Source: Acinetobacter larvae
GTDB taxonomy: Bacteria; Pseudomonadota; Gammaproteobacteria; Pseudomonadales; Moraxellaceae
Direction of reading: 5' to 3'
Assembly: GCF_001704115.1 (NCBI RefSeq)
Contig: NZ_CP016895.1
Span: 1,178,001-1,242,000 of the forward strand
Length of the DNA stretch: 64,000 bases
The position numbers and the translations under genes are program-made. Shown piece after piece: positions 35,280-45,063 of this stretch. The notes beneath the pieces were generated by a model. It did not search any database. It saw only the letters and a list, made by a program, of their open reading frames with translations, and was not told the DNA's origin. How positions within the stretch are numbered: the first letter of the stretch is position 1; every line of letters starts with the position of its first letter.

Positions 35280-36515
35280 ATGTTTAAACCTATCTCGCTG
35301 TATATAGGGTTGAGATATACACGCGCAAGGCGTAGTAATCACTTTATTTCTTTTATTGCTTTGGTCTCTATGATCGGTCTGACCTTAGGGGTTGCCGTAT
35401 TAATTACGGTCTTATCTGTGATGAATGGTTTTGACCGGGAATTAAAAAATCGCGTTTTGGGCATGGTGCCACAAGCGACGGTTTCTTCCAACGAAATCTT
35501 AACAGATTGGCCAGATCTTGCAAAGCAAGTCGATCAACAGCCGCATGTTGTTGGCGTTGCTCCTTTTACCCAATTACAGGGCATGTTAACTGCGCAAGGG
35601 CGAGTTTCAGGTTTATTGGTCAATGGGATTGAACCCAGTTACGAGAAAAAAGTATCAATTATTCAGAATCATATGGTACGCGGTAGCATCGATAGCTTAA
35701 AAGCTGGCGAGTTTGGGATTGTCTTAGGACAGGCACTCACAGATGGCTTAGGCTTAGAGCTGAATGATTATGTGACTTTGGTTTTACCCGAAGCAACGCC
35801 GTCACCTGCGGGTGTGGTTCCTCGTTTTAAACGGTTTAAAATTGTTGGGATTTTCAGTATTGGTGCCGATGTTGATTCAACAATTGGCTATATTGCGTTA
35901 AATGATGCTGCGACATTATTGCGTCTACCTGCTGGAGCACAAGGTTTACGACTCAAACTCGATGATATTTTTGCTGCACCGCAAGTATCACGTGATGTCG
36001 CTCGTAGCTTACCTGGGGCGTATTATCCGTCAGACTGGACCTATACCCATGGTAATTTGTTTAGCGCGATTCAGATGGAAAAAGCCATGGTCAGTTTATT
36101 ATTATTCCTGATCGTATTGGTTGCTGCTTTTAATATTGTTTCTTCACTGGTGATGGTGGTCACAGATAAAAAAGCTGACATTGCAATTCTACGTACCTTA
36201 GGGGCTTCGCCGAGCACCATTACCCGTATTTTTATGGTGCAAGGGACGGTGATTGGTGTGGTGGGGACTTTAGCCGGTGCGGTGCTGGGGGTTATTTTTG
36301 CATCCAGCATTAGTAATATCATTGATTGGCTCAATCATGCCTTGGGCTTACATTTATTTGATGCCTATTTTATTAACTACTTACCTTCTTATTTACGTTG
36401 GCAAGATGTCTTGTTAATTGTCAGTGTATCTTTGGTCTTGAGTTTTGTAGCAACCATTTATCCAGCATTACGTGCTGCAAAAATTCAGCCTGCGGAGGCA
36501 TTACGCTATGAATAG
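35280..36515 (+). CDS. lipoprotein-releasing ABC transporter permease (LolC/E/F type)
   Basis: Inner-membrane permease (411 residues) that with LolD extracts lipoproteins and hands them to LolA. The N-terminal membrane helix (about 25-48, FISFIALVSMIGLTLGVAVLITVLS) is followed by a large periplasmic domain (about 50-265) and three C-terminal helices (about 270-400) of the FtsX/MacB fold. It ends by overlapping lolD. Only one permease gene lies beside lolD, and no second lolC/lolE is in the window, so the exporter may be the single-permease LolF type. Confidence 0.9.
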   Translation: MFKPISLYIGLRYTRARRSNHFISFIALVSMIGLTLGVAVLITVLSVMNGFDRELKNRVLGMVPQATVSSNEILTDWPDLAKQVDQQPHVVGVAPFTQLQGMLTAQGRVSGLLVNGIEPSYEKKVSIIQNHMVRGSIDSLKAGEFGIVLGQALTDGLGLELNDYVTLVLPEATPSPAGVVPRFKRFKIVGIFSIGADVDSTIGYIALNDAATLLRLPAGAQGLRLKLDDIFAAPQVSRDVARSLPGAYYPSDWTYTHGNLFSAIQMEKAMVSLLLFLIVLVAAFNIVSSLVMVVTDKKADIAILRTLGASPSTITRIFMVQGTVIGVVGTLAGAVLGVIFASSISNIIDWLNHALGLHLFDAYFINYLPSYLRWQDVLLIVSVSLVLSFVATIYPALRAAKIQPAEALRYE

Positions 36516-37188
36516 TTCTGTGGTTTTAGCAGCGCGTGATGTGAGCAAACACTTTGCCGATGGTAAAAATCGCGTTGAAGTATTGAAAAACTTAAGTTTG
36601 GATATTCATGCTGGTGAGTTTGTTTCTATTGTGGGTGCCAGTGGTTCTGGTAAAAGTACCTTATTGCATATTTTGGGCGGCTTAGATCGCCCAAGTGAAG
36701 GGGAAATTTACCTCAACGGCGCACGTTTTGATAGTCTGGGTGAAGCTGAGCGTGGCGAGCAACGTAATTTGCATTTAGGTTTTGTGTATCAGTTTCATCA
36801 TCTATTGCCAGAGTTCACCGCTTTAGAAAATGTGGCGATGCCTTTGATGTTACGTCGCCATAGCCGTTATGCCGAGGTGGAACAACGTGTTAAATATCTG
36901 TTAGAGCGTGTTGGGCTCAGTCATCGTTTGACCCATAAACCTGGTGAATTGTCAGGTGGGGAAAGACAGCGTGTGGCATTGGCACGGGCTTTGGTGACCG
37001 AACCGAAGTTGATGTTAGCCGATGAGCCAACGGGGAACCTAGACCGCAAGACAGCAGATGGGATTTTTGCGTTACTCAAAGACCTACAACAAGAGCTGAA
37101 TATGGCAATGCTCATCGTAACTCATGATGAACAATTGGCGAAATCTGCCGATCAGATTATGCATATGCAAGATGGTGTGTGGTATTAA
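36508..37188 (+). CDS. lolD: lipoprotein-releasing ABC transporter ATPase
   Basis: ATPase subunit (226 residues) of the lipoprotein release complex. Walker [10 protein letters not shown] at residues 43-51, signature [15 protein letters not shown], Walker [13 protein letters not shown] and the switch histidine in IVTHDEQL are all present. The ATG at 36508 overlaps the end of the permease gene; the frame opens 36 bases earlier. A short tandem repeat and a strong terminator follow the stop. Confidence 0.95.
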   Translation: MNSSVVLAARDVSKHFADGKNRVEVLKNLSLDIHAGEFVSIVGASGSGKSTLLHILGGLDRPSEGEIYLNGARFDSLGEAERGEQRNLHLGFVYQFHHLLPEFTALENVAMPLMLRRHSRYAEVEQRVKYLLERVGLSHRLTHKPGELSGGERQRVALARALVTEPKLMLADEPTGNLDRKTADGIFALLKDLQQELNMAMLIVTHDEQLAKSADQIMHMQDGVWY

Positions 37189-37196
37189 GCTCTCTG

Positions 37197-37250
37197 CTTA
37201 TAGCACTTATAGACTTATAGACTTATAGCACTTATAGATAGATAAGTAGA
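37197..37250 (+). repeat. short tandem repeat after lolD
   Basis: Five copies of cttatag, most in 8-9-bp units (acttatag with an occasional extra c), grading into gatagataagtagatag. Begins nine bases after the lolD stop. Confidence 0.8.
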
Positions 37251-37272
37251 TAGATCAGCTACTCCCATCCCC

Positions 37273-37303
37273 AATAACCCGATTTTTTTCGGGTTATTTT
37301 TTG
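37273..37303 (+). terminator. intrinsic terminator after lolD
   Basis: 10-bp stem aataacccga / tcgggttatt with a short T loop, then a run of T. Strong terminator for the lol genes, ahead of comEC. Confidence 0.9.
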
Positions 37304-37458
37304 CCTGCACGGTGCGATTTAGAGCGTGAGCTTGTGGTTTTGTTGCGAGTGCTTTGATCGTGAATTGCCATAAAACAGACCAATGTGCTTGTTTGCTCAA
37401 CGCGCTTGACATCTAATGCACTAGAGGGTCTTGGCTGGTCAGTGGCAGGTGTTGAGCA

Positions 37459-40014
37459 ATGCGCTTAGTGGCAATATGTGTCGCATGGATTGCTGGTATA
37501 TCGACCATGGGCGATCAAAACTGGCAGTTTTTAACGCGCTATGCCATGCCAGTGTTGTTGGCTATAGTATTTTATCTGCTGTTTTTGATGGCTTTAAAAT
37601 ATCATGCTACCCGTGCTGCTAGCGCACAGTCGCAGTCTCATTTTAATCGTGCAGGTCATCATCCGTTGTGGCGGCGTCGGATGTGGTCGTATTGTCGCAA
37701 GATTATGCTACAGAGCCGCTATCTTGCTGATATGCTGTTGGTTTTTATCTTGGCATTGTGCTATGCAGCGCATGCTTTAGAACAACGTTTAGCACAGCGT
37801 TTTCTGGGGGTTGCAGAACAAAGCCAGTTGGTTTATATCGAACAGATTGATCAAGTCAATGCTCAGCTAGGTCTGATCCAGCAGGTTGCCGTGGTCTTGT
37901 TACCCAATCAGCCAGCACAAAAATGGTTGCTTCGATTCAAAGCTCAGGGGCAGCCAGCATTACAGTTAGGGCAGTACTATCGGGTCAGTGGTGAAGTCCG
38001 TGAAGCACATGGCTATGCGGTCGCCGGCGTTTTTGATCTAGAACGTTGGTTTTTACAACAAAATATTATGGCGCAGATGCGGGTAAAACAGATACAAGCG
38101 ATCCAGCACACAGCGGATCGGCATAGGGTTCTCCAGCATCAGCAGCAGTTATCCATCTGGCAACCATGGCTATTGGCAATTGAGCAACAGCGTTTAGACT
38201 TTCGGAGCTATATTGCAGCCCAGCATTATGCACAAGCAGGCTTGGTGCTGGGCTTATTAACAGGTGATCAGAGCTTATTATCCAGTGATACAGAGACTTT
38301 ATTTAAAAATTTAGGTCTAAGTCATTTATTGGCTATTTCTGGACCGCATGTGTTATTGGCTGCGATGTTATGTTGTTGGCTACTGCGCAAAATCATTGAA
38401 TATTTTGTCCCCAGAATATATCTACGCTATGCCAGACCGAGTCTCATGTGGCTGCCTTTTCTGGCTTGTGTGGTGCTTTATTGTGCCTTTGTTGGGTTTG
38501 AAATCCCCGCCTTAAGAACCTTATTGACCACAGTGCTGTGTAGTAGTTTGTTTTTACTGCAACAGAACCTCGCAAGATTAAAGGTCTTATTATTGAGTGC
38601 CAGTAGCCTACTGATTTTAGATCCTTTTAGTATTTTAGCGACTTCATTTTGGTTGTCTTATGTCTCTTGTTTTATTTTACTGGGTTTATATCAGACAATG
38701 CTGCAGCACCCTTATGTGATCTTTAATCTGTGGTGGCGGATCTATCATTTGAGTGTGCTGTTTATACGGGGGCAATTGAAAATTTATATTGCACTCATTC
38801 CTTTGCTTTTGTTTATCTTTCAACAAGTTTCGATATTGGCTTTGTTTGCCAATGTAATTGCCATTCCCATTTTGGGCAGTGTGGTGCTGCCCTTATTAAT
38901 TCTTGCGGCACTGTCTTATTTGATATCACAGACTGTGGCAGCATTCTTTTTTGACCTGAGTCATCAGATCTTGCAACTGGCATTGAGGTTATTACAACGT
39001 TTAAATACACTGTATTCAGACCCTTTGCTGTGGTTTGCCATGACACCGCTACAGATGCTATTGCTCAGTATCACTGTGCTGATCATCTTTTTGCCACGTG
39101 GTATTGTTCCCCGAGCATGGAGTTTGGTCACCGCATTGGCACTGTGTTTTGCTCAGCGCGGTGATCAACAAATTTTTCAATTGACAGTACTGGATGTTGG
39201 GCAAGGGCAAGCTATTTTTCTGCGCCATGCCGACAGCCAATTCTGGATTGATATGGGGGGACCCGTGGTCTATGCCGGGCAAGCGCAGCAAAGCGTTTCG
39301 AATACCTCGGCTGCATCAAGCACAGCAGTTGCTGAGCGTATTTTATTGCCTTTTATGATGCAACAAGGATCTAAAAGCGTGGAGCGGGTGATCATGAGTC
39401 ATTTAGACCAAGACCATATGATTGGCTGGCAGGGTATGGCAGCACAGCTAGACATCAAAAAAGTCATGGCGAATCAGTATGACCCAGTGTTTAAGGGGGT
39501 TGATTTTGACTATTGTCATGCCGGGCAACATTGGCAATATGGGGATTTAAGTGTACGCGTACTTTCCCCGGCAGTGGAGCAGTTAGCACAGGTGGCACAG
39601 CATAAAAATGAATTATCCTGTGTGCTGTATATACAATATACTGGCGTCAAGCCCTATCAGAATTTTTTGCTGATGGGGGATGCCGGCTGGCAAACAGAAT
39701 ATCAATTATTACAACACTATCCCGATTTAAAAGTTGATGTATTGGTGCTGGGTCATCATGGTAGTCGGCAGAGTTCAGCCTATGATTTTTTGGCACATTA
39801 TAAACCGAAAATGTTAATTGCCAGTGCGGGTTTTGCCAATCGTTATGGGCATCCCCATGCGCAGGTTGAGGCGCGTGCCAAAGCACTGGGCATTGCAATG
39901 TGGTCTAGCATAGAGCAAGGCAGTATTGAATTTGCAGTCAATGCCTCACGCCCTCATCACATGACACTTCAGGCGAGGCGTATGCGCTACCGCTGGTTAC
40001 AGCGTGAGCGTTAA
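37459..40014 (+). CDS. comEC: DNA uptake channel ComEC/Rec2
   Basis: Large inner-membrane protein (851 residues) thought to carry transforming single-stranded DNA into the cytoplasm. Order: N-terminal membrane helices, an OB-like periplasmic domain (about 120-215), the competence domain with LTGDQSLLSSDTETLFKNLGLSH followed by LLAISGPHV (about 270-300) and many membrane spans, then a C-terminal metallo-beta-lactamase-like domain (from about 575: TVLDVGQGQAIFL, MSHLDQDHMIGW, LGHHGSRQSS). The last domain keeps HxDxD-like metal ligands, compatible with nuclease activity. Natural competence is well known in Acinetobacter. The ribosome binding site is weak. Confidence 0.92.
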   Translation: MRLVAICVAWIAGISTMGDQNWQFLTRYAMPVLLAIVFYLLFLMALKYHATRAASAQSQSHFNRAGHHPLWRRRMWSYCRKIMLQSRYLADMLLVFILALCYAAHALEQRLAQRFLGVAEQSQLVYIEQIDQVNAQLGLIQQVAVVLLPNQPAQKWLLRFKAQGQPALQLGQYYRVSGEVREAHGYAVAGVFDLERWFLQQNIMAQMRVKQIQAIQHTADRHRVLQHQQQLSIWQPWLLAIEQQRLDFRSYIAAQHYAQAGLVLGLLTGDQSLLSSDTETLFKNLGLSHLLAISGPHVLLAAMLCCWLLRKIIEYFVPRIYLRYARPSLMWLPFLACVVLYCAFVGFEIPALRTLLTTVLCSSLFLLQQNLARLKVLLLSASSLLILDPFSILATSFWLSYVSCFILLGLYQTMLQHPYVIFNLWWRIYHLSVLFIRGQLKIYIALIPLLLFIFQQVSILALFANVIAIPILGSVVLPLLILAALSYLISQTVAAFFFDLSHQILQLALRLLQRLNTLYSDPLLWFAMTPLQMLLLSITVLIIFLPRGIVPRAWSLVTALALCFAQRGDQQIFQLTVLDVGQGQAIFLRHADSQFWIDMGGPVVYAGQAQQSVSNTSAASSTAVAERILLPFMMQQGSKSVERVIMSHLDQDHMIGWQGMAAQLDIKKVMANQYDPVFKGVDFDYCHAGQHWQYGDLSVRVLSPAVEQLAQVAQHKNELSCVLYIQYTGVKPYQNFLLMGDAGWQTEYQLLQHYPDLKVDVLVLGHHGSRQSSAYDFLAHYKPKMLIASAGFANRYGHPHAQVEARAKALGIAMWSSIEQGSIEFAVNASRPHHMTLQARRMRYRWLQRER

Positions 40015-40084
40015 TCGGTTTTTCATACAGCAATCCGCGCCAACAAGGCAGTATGAGCAGCAGATTGCTGATATCAAGATGAGG

Positions 40085-41065
40085 CTACACGGTGGTCTCA
40101 TCTGCTTGCTGCATGTGCTGTGCAGCATGTGCTTGTTGTTGATGGATTTCTTTGACTCTGGCAATTGCCTCATCACTGCTATCGTTGTAAATACATTGCA
40201 ATGCTGGGTTGGCTTTAAAACGTTTATAGCTCCAATGATAATGTTCTGGAAAACGTTGAATCAGTTGTTCAATGCGATGATGAATCACCAACGTGCCATC
40301 ATTGGCACTGCCGCTATAGATTGCTTCATCCATGGGTTCAATAAACATGTTAAAGCTATCATCTTGATTGCGAATCGCATAGAGCAGTAGTGCACGGGCT
40401 TTGGTTTTCTGAATCAGTTTGGCGGTTAAATTACTCGAAGCCAGTGGCACACCAAAATACTCAATCATCTCACCGCCTTGTTTAGGGGTGTGATCGGGTA
40501 AAATTACGGTAGTTCCCCCTTGTTTCAAGGCTTTAAAGATCTGTCTTACACCAGATTCATCGGTAGGCACCAAATTGGCACGTTCGCGGCTGCGTGCTTG
40601 ACGTACAAATTGGTCGGCATCAGGGTTTTTGATCGGTTTATACATGATGGTCATTTGCGTATGCTGCGCAAACCAAGCATTCATAACCTCCCAGGTGCCG
40701 AAATGTGGCACGATCAGCACTAAGCCCTTATTTTCCGCCAATGCTTGGTGTACATAATGTTCACCTGTAATATGGCGGATTCGCGCAATATTTTTTGCAT
40801 TGCTACTGCCCCAAATATTGAAAAACTCCATATAGGACTGTAATTCATTATGAATAGCAGCACGACTGATGCGCTCTCGCTCTTGATCACTGAGGTCTGG
40901 AAAGCAGATTTCGATATTACGACGTATGGTTTTAGACGTTTGACTGATGTGTAGTGCATTGACTAAGCTCGCAAGCACACGCGCAAAGGCACGCAAAAAC
41001 AACATCGGTAAACGACTGAAAAAATCAAGAAGGCGCGTGGTAGCTGTGGTTTGTTTTTCAGTCAT
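40085..41065 (-). CDS. lipid A biosynthesis acyltransferase family (LpxL/HtrB type)
   Basis: Late lipid A acyltransferase family protein (326 residues). A hydrophobic anchor at about 15-38 is followed by the catalytic HX4E motif HFGTWE (His121, Glu126) and the downstream DHTPKQGGEMIEYFGVPLASSNL segment typical of the family. It would add a secondary acyl chain to lipid A at the inner membrane. LpxL, LpxM or a related phospholipid-directed role cannot be separated without comparison. Convergent with comEC and divergent from the sppA-like gene. The tail is rich in Gln, His and Ala. Confidence 0.85.
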   Translation of the reverse strand: MTEKQTTATTRLLDFFSRLPMLFLRAFARVLASLVNALHISQTSKTIRRNIEICFPDLSDQERERISRAAIHNELQSYMEFFNIWGSSNAKNIARIRHITGEHYVHQALAENKGLVLIVPHFGTWEVMNAWFAQHTQMTIMYKPIKNPDADQFVRQARSRERANLVPTDESGVRQIFKALKQGGTTVILPDHTPKQGGEMIEYFGVPLASSNLTAKLIQKTKARALLLYAIRNQDDSFNMFIEPMDEAIYSGSANDGTLVIHHRIEQLIQRFPEHYHWSYKRFKANPALQCIYNDSSDEAIARVKEIHQQQAHAAQHMQQADETTV

Positions 41066-41208
41066 TTTGAATCATAATCATGTGAGAGATATTAAATAGC
41101 GCGGTAAAATTGTGACTATTATATGTTAATTCTAGTGATATAGACAATTTTACTATTTAAGCTTAAGCGCTGGTGCTTAAGCGATTTCAATTGAATGAGA
41201 ATACACCT

Positions 41209-42243
41209 ATGTCTGATTGGCCACCCAAACAGGAATCGCAGCCCACTACACAGACTCAACCCGTTGAGCCGCAGCATGCTGGCAAAGAATGGCAGATTTT
41301 GGAAAAGATGCTATTGGCTTCAGTGGTTGAACAACGCCGTAGCAGGCGGTGGAATATCTTCTTTCGTTTGATGACCTGCTTATATATTCTAATTATTCTC
41401 GGCTTTATGCTCAAAGCATGCGGTACGGGCAGTGATGAAGAGGGCGTTGTGGGGAGTAGTCAAAGTCATTTGGCTGTGGTGAATATTATCGGCACCATTG
41501 ATTCATCCAAACAAGGCGTCAATAGTAGCGATACCATCAAGTCACTGAATCGTGCTTTTGCGGCCAAAAGCGCACAAGCTGTGGTGTTGGAGATTAACTC
41601 ACCGGGTGGTTCACCCGTGCAGTCTGATTATATTTGGCAAGAAATTCGCTATTTAAAACAGCAATATCCAAACAAAAAAGTCTATGCAGTGGTAGGCGAT
41701 ATCGGTGCTTCAGGTGCGTATTATATTGCCTCCGCAGCAGATGAGATTTGGGTCAATCCATCCAGTTTAATTGGTTCGATTGGGGTCATTATGCCGAACT
41801 ACGGTATATCACAGCTCACCCAAAAACTGGGTGTGGAAGATCGTACTTTAACGGCAGGTGATAATAAAGATATACTCAGCATGACCAAACCCGTCAATCC
41901 TGAACAGAAAGCCCATGTGCAAGCCTTATTGGACAATGTGCATCAACACTTTATTCAGGCAGTAAAAACTGGGCGTGGTGCAAAATTACGTTCCAATGAT
42001 CCTAAAATTTTCTCCGGTTTATTTTGGACGGGTGAGCAAGCCATTGCCTTGGGGATTGCCGATAAAACCGGCAGTATAGAAAGCTTAAAACGTCAATTAA
42101 AAATTGATAAAACAGTGAATTATACCATTGAGCGTTCGCCTTTAGATTCGATCTTTGGCAAAATGGGGGCTTCAGTAGGTCAAGGCATGGCTTCACATCT
42201 CATGCAAGAAATGCATACTGAACAACAACCTAAATTGCAATAA
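41209..42243 (+). CDS. sppA: signal peptide peptidase SppA, short form (S49 family)
   Basis: Membrane-anchored serine protease (344 residues) that degrades cleaved signal peptides. One membrane span at about 50-70, then the S49 domain: VVLEINSPGGSPVQSDYIW, and the nucleophile Ser168 in GDIGASGAYYIASAADEIW, followed by NPSSLIGSIGVIM. The single-domain length is that of the short SppA type. Translation from ATG 41209 is preferred; a GTG at 41173 is in frame. The alpha/beta hydrolase gene follows after 22 bases and may be co-transcribed. Confidence 0.9.
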   Translation: MSDWPPKQESQPTTQTQPVEPQHAGKEWQILEKMLLASVVEQRRSRRWNIFFRLMTCLYILIILGFMLKACGTGSDEEGVVGSSQSHLAVVNIIGTIDSSKQGVNSSDTIKSLNRAFAAKSAQAVVLEINSPGGSPVQSDYIWQEIRYLKQQYPNKKVYAVVGDIGASGAYYIASAADEIWVNPSSLIGSIGVIMPNYGISQLTQKLGVEDRTLTAGDNKDILSMTKPVNPEQKAHVQALLDNVHQHFIQAVKTGRGAKLRSNDPKIFSGLFWTGEQAIALGIADKTGSIESLKRQLKIDKTVNYTIERSPLDSIFGKMGASVGQGMASHLMQEMHTEQQPKLQ

Positions 42244-42265
42244 GTCAGACCTAAAGGGAATTGAA

Positions 42266-43081
42266 ATGACACATCCCCAGCCAGCCAAAGCCATTATTCA
42301 TTTTGCGCACGCCAATGGCGTGCCATCCAAGGTTTATCAAAAACTATTTGATTTACTACAAGATGAGTATGACATTCGCTATGTGCCGATGATTGGACCT
42401 GACAAACGTTATCCAATTAGCAATCAATGGCATGATTTGGTGGATCAGATCATTGATAGTGTTGTACAGCAAACACCGGGGCGAAACGTCATAGGCTTGG
42501 GGCATTCACTCGGCTCCATCCTGACCATGCAAGCTGCCAAAAGACGCCCAGACTTGTTTAAACAGGTGATCTTGTTAGATCCACCACTCATTATGGGTAA
42601 ACAATCGTTGTTTTTCCATTTTACCAAGTTATTGCGACCCAAAATGGTCGATCAGATTACCCCAGCGGGTTTGTCGAAGCGACGTCGTGATCATTGGGAG
42701 TCACGAGAACAAGCCGCCGCTTTATTACGCCCCAAAGGCTTTTATAAAGATTTTGATGCAGCATGTTTTGACGCATATATTCAGCATGCCTTACGTGATG
42801 ATGCGCGGGGTGGGGTCTGTTTAAGCATTCCTAAAGCCGATGAAGTGCAAATTTTTAGAACCAATCCATCACATTGGTGGTTGCCGAGTGCGAAGGCAAC
42901 AACGCCCATGCATGTGGTGGTGGGTGATAAAAGTCAGTTTTATCAACGTGGTTTTATTCAAATGGCCAAGGCGAAGTGGGGGCTGGACTATACTTTGACA
43001 CAGGGCAGTCATATGTTCCCCTTAGAACATCCACAGCAGACGGTAAATATTATTAAGCAGTTAATTGCACAACAAAACTAA
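42266..43081 (+). CDS. alpha/beta hydrolase
   Basis: Alpha/beta hydrolase fold protein of 271 residues: HANG oxyanion region near residue 15, nucleophile elbow GLGHSLGS with Ser81, an acid in VVGDKSQFY (about 217) and the histidine in GSHMFPLEHP (about 252). Natural substrate unknown. AAGGGA precedes the ATG. It follows sppA closely and ends before a bidirectional terminator. Confidence 0.85.
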   Translation: MTHPQPAKAIIHFAHANGVPSKVYQKLFDLLQDEYDIRYVPMIGPDKRYPISNQWHDLVDQIIDSVVQQTPGRNVIGLGHSLGSILTMQAAKRRPDLFKQVILLDPPLIMGKQSLFFHFTKLLRPKMVDQITPAGLSKRRRDHWESREQAAALLRPKGFYKDFDAACFDAYIQHALRDDARGGVCLSIPKADEVQIFRTNPSHWWLPSAKATTPMHVVVGDKSQFYQRGFIQMAKAKWGLDYTLTQGSHMFPLEHPQQTVNIIKQLIAQQN

Positions 43082-43150
43082 AGTGACGTACTGCTATAGC
43101 GCTATATTATTGTTTTTGTTAATGGTTTTATAGTGATGATCATCGTCAAT

Positions 43151-43176
43151 CAAAAGGCTGCCGCGGCAGCCTTTTG
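43151..43176. terminator. bidirectional terminator between hydrolase and purN
   Basis: caaaaggctgcc / ggcagccttttg around a CG centre: a 26-base perfect palindrome with A- and T-runs at its ends, able to stop both converging transcripts. Confidence 0.85.
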
Positions 43177-43224
43177 AATGCAAATGCATTGCTCACGAAT
43201 AGAAGACTTGCAATGCTGCGTAGC

Positions 43225-43857
43225 TTAATGCAATGCAGCAAATTGAATGGGATGCGTTAAAACTTGACCACGATAATGGACTTGTTGATCGATAAACTGT
43301 ATATCACCGCGACAAACCCACTCTACCGCTTGTGGATAGATAAAGTGTTCCATCTGATGGACACGCTGCGCCAAGCTTTGTGCCGTGTCATGCGGCTTGA
43401 TCTCAAGCACAGCTTGTGCAATGGCTTGACCAGCATCTAATTCCGCCGTGACAAAATGCACAGTACAACCATGATAGCGTTCACCACTGTGGAGCACGCG
43501 TTGGTGGGTGTGCATTCCTTTGTAGGCGGGGAGTAAGGATGGGTGAATATTGAGCATGCGACCTTGCCATTGCGCTACAAATTTAGGGCTTAAAATTCGC
43601 ATAAAGCCTGCCAAGATGACTAAATCTACTTGCCAATCGAGCAATTGTTGCTGCATGACTTGATCAAAACTTTCACGATCGGGATAGGCTTTATGTTCAA
43701 TAATCACGCTGGCAATATTGGCGTGTTGCGCACGTTGCAAGGCATAGGCATCTGCTTTGTTGCTCATGACCCCAACAATTTCACCAGACAAGCCTGCATC
43801 GAGCAAGGCTTGTAGGTTACTACCATTGCCTGAAACCAGTACAGCAATTCGCATCAT
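43225..43857 (-). CDS. purN: phosphoribosylglycinamide formyltransferase
   Basis: Uses 10-formyl-tetrahydrofolate to formylate GAR, step three of purine synthesis. N-terminal [16 protein letters not shown] binds phosphate; [16 protein letters not shown] gives the catalytic Asn103 and His105; the Asp lies in AELDAGQAI. The 210-residue length is normal. The ATG overlaps the purM stop (ATGA), so the two are translationally coupled. Confidence 0.95.
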   Translation of the reverse strand: MMRIAVLVSGNGSNLQALLDAGLSGEIVGVMSNKADAYALQRAQHANIASVIIEHKAYPDRESFDQVMQQQLLDWQVDLVILAGFMRILSPKFVAQWQGRMLNIHPSLLPAYKGMHTHQRVLHSGERYHGCTVHFVTAELDAGQAIAQAVLEIKPHDTAQSLAQRVHQMEHFIYPQAVEWVCRGDIQFIDQQVHYRGQVLTHPIQFAALH

Positions 43858-44927
43858 GCAAAGATCACACGGATTTTTTCATCAGCGCCGGCAACCGAGT
43901 CAGCATTTTCTTGGATATGACCCAATGCCCATGCGTGTTCACCTTGTGCTTTGAGCAAGTCAATGGTTTGCGCTGCATCAGCTGCATCGACTACGATCAC
44001 CATCCCAACGCCACAGTTAAAGGTGCGATACATTTCAAATTGTTCTACGCCACCAGCTTGTTGCAGTAGTTGGAACAAACTTGGCCACTGCCAAGATGCT
44101 TCATTGATCACGGCTTGTGCACCGTTGGGTAATACACGGGGTAAGTTACCCGGTAAACCACCACCGGTGATATGCGCCATTGCATGTACATTCACTGCTT
44201 TGCATAATGCTAGAATCGGTTTGACATAGATACGGGTCGGTTCCATCACCACATCGGCTAAAGGACGACCATCGACCAATTGGTCGAGATCGAGATTTTT
44301 AACATCGATGATTTTACGTAATAAAGAATAACCGTTTGAGTGTGCGCCAGAAGAAGCGACAGCAATTAATACATCACCTGCTTTGACTTGTGTACCGTCA
44401 ATGATTTTGGCTTGTTCGACAACACCGACTGAGAAGCCTGCAAGATCATAGTCTTCGCCTTCATACATGCCGGGCATTTCCGCTGTTTCACCACCGACCA
44501 GTGCACAACCGGCGAGTTCACAGCCTTTACCAATCCCTGTCACTACATTGGCAGCAACATCGACATTTAAATGACCTGTAGCATAGTAATCAAGGAAAAA
44601 TAAAGGTTCAGCACCACAGACCAAAAGATCGTTGACACACATCGCAACTAAGTCTTGACCAATCGTGTCATGACGATTTAAATTGAGAGCGAGGCGTAAT
44701 TTGGTTCCAACACCGTCGGTACCCGAAACCAATACCGGTTCATCGTAGCCTTTGGGTATTTTGCATAGGGCACCGAAGCCACCTAGCCCGCCCATTACTT
44801 CAGGACGTGTGGTTTTTTTGGCGACGGATTTGATTCGATCGACCAGGGCATCGCCCGCTTCAATATCGACACCAGCATCTTTGTAGCTTAAACCAGTGGT
44901 AGATTGATTAGAAGTTGAGTTGCTCAT
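43854..44927 (-). CDS. purM: phosphoribosylformylglycinamidine cyclo-ligase (AIR synthetase)
   Basis: ATP-dependent ring closure of FGAM to AIR, step five of purine synthesis. The 357-residue protein shows [20 protein letters not shown] at the N-terminus, [13 protein letters not shown], the [14 protein letters not shown] nucleotide-binding motif and [19 protein letters not shown] 44927 with GGAGA upstream gives the usual N-terminus; an earlier ATG at 44981 adds 18 non-conserved residues. First gene of the purMN operon, divergent from the AI-2E permease gene. Confidence 0.95.
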   Translation of the reverse strand: MSNSTSNQSTTGLSYKDAGVDIEAGDALVDRIKSVAKKTTRPEVMGGLGGFGALCKIPKGYDEPVLVSGTDGVGTKLRLALNLNRHDTIGQDLVAMCVNDLLVCGAEPLFFLDYYATGHLNVDVAANVVTGIGKGCELAGCALVGGETAEMPGMYEGEDYDLAGFSVGVVEQAKIIDGTQVKAGDVLIAVASSGAHSNGYSLLRKIIDVKNLDLDQLVDGRPLADVVMEPTRIYVKPILALCKAVNVHAMAHITGGGLPGNLPRVLPNGAQAVINEASWQWPSLFQLLQQAGGVEQFEMYRTFNCGVGMVIVVDAADAAQTIDLLKAQGEHAWALGHIQENADSVAGADEKIRVIFA

Positions 44928-45063
44928 AATATGAAGTCTCCGCATTGGCGTGGCGATTATACCTGAATATACGAGACGCATATGCGAATTCTGTACTAAA
45001 ATGCTATCTTAATTAAAATATTTTATTTTCAATAACCAATAAATCTGAAAAAGGCGTTATTGC

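Noticed and set aside
40004..40390. Plus-strand frame after comEC
   Set aside because: Mostly antisense to the conserved acyltransferase gene.
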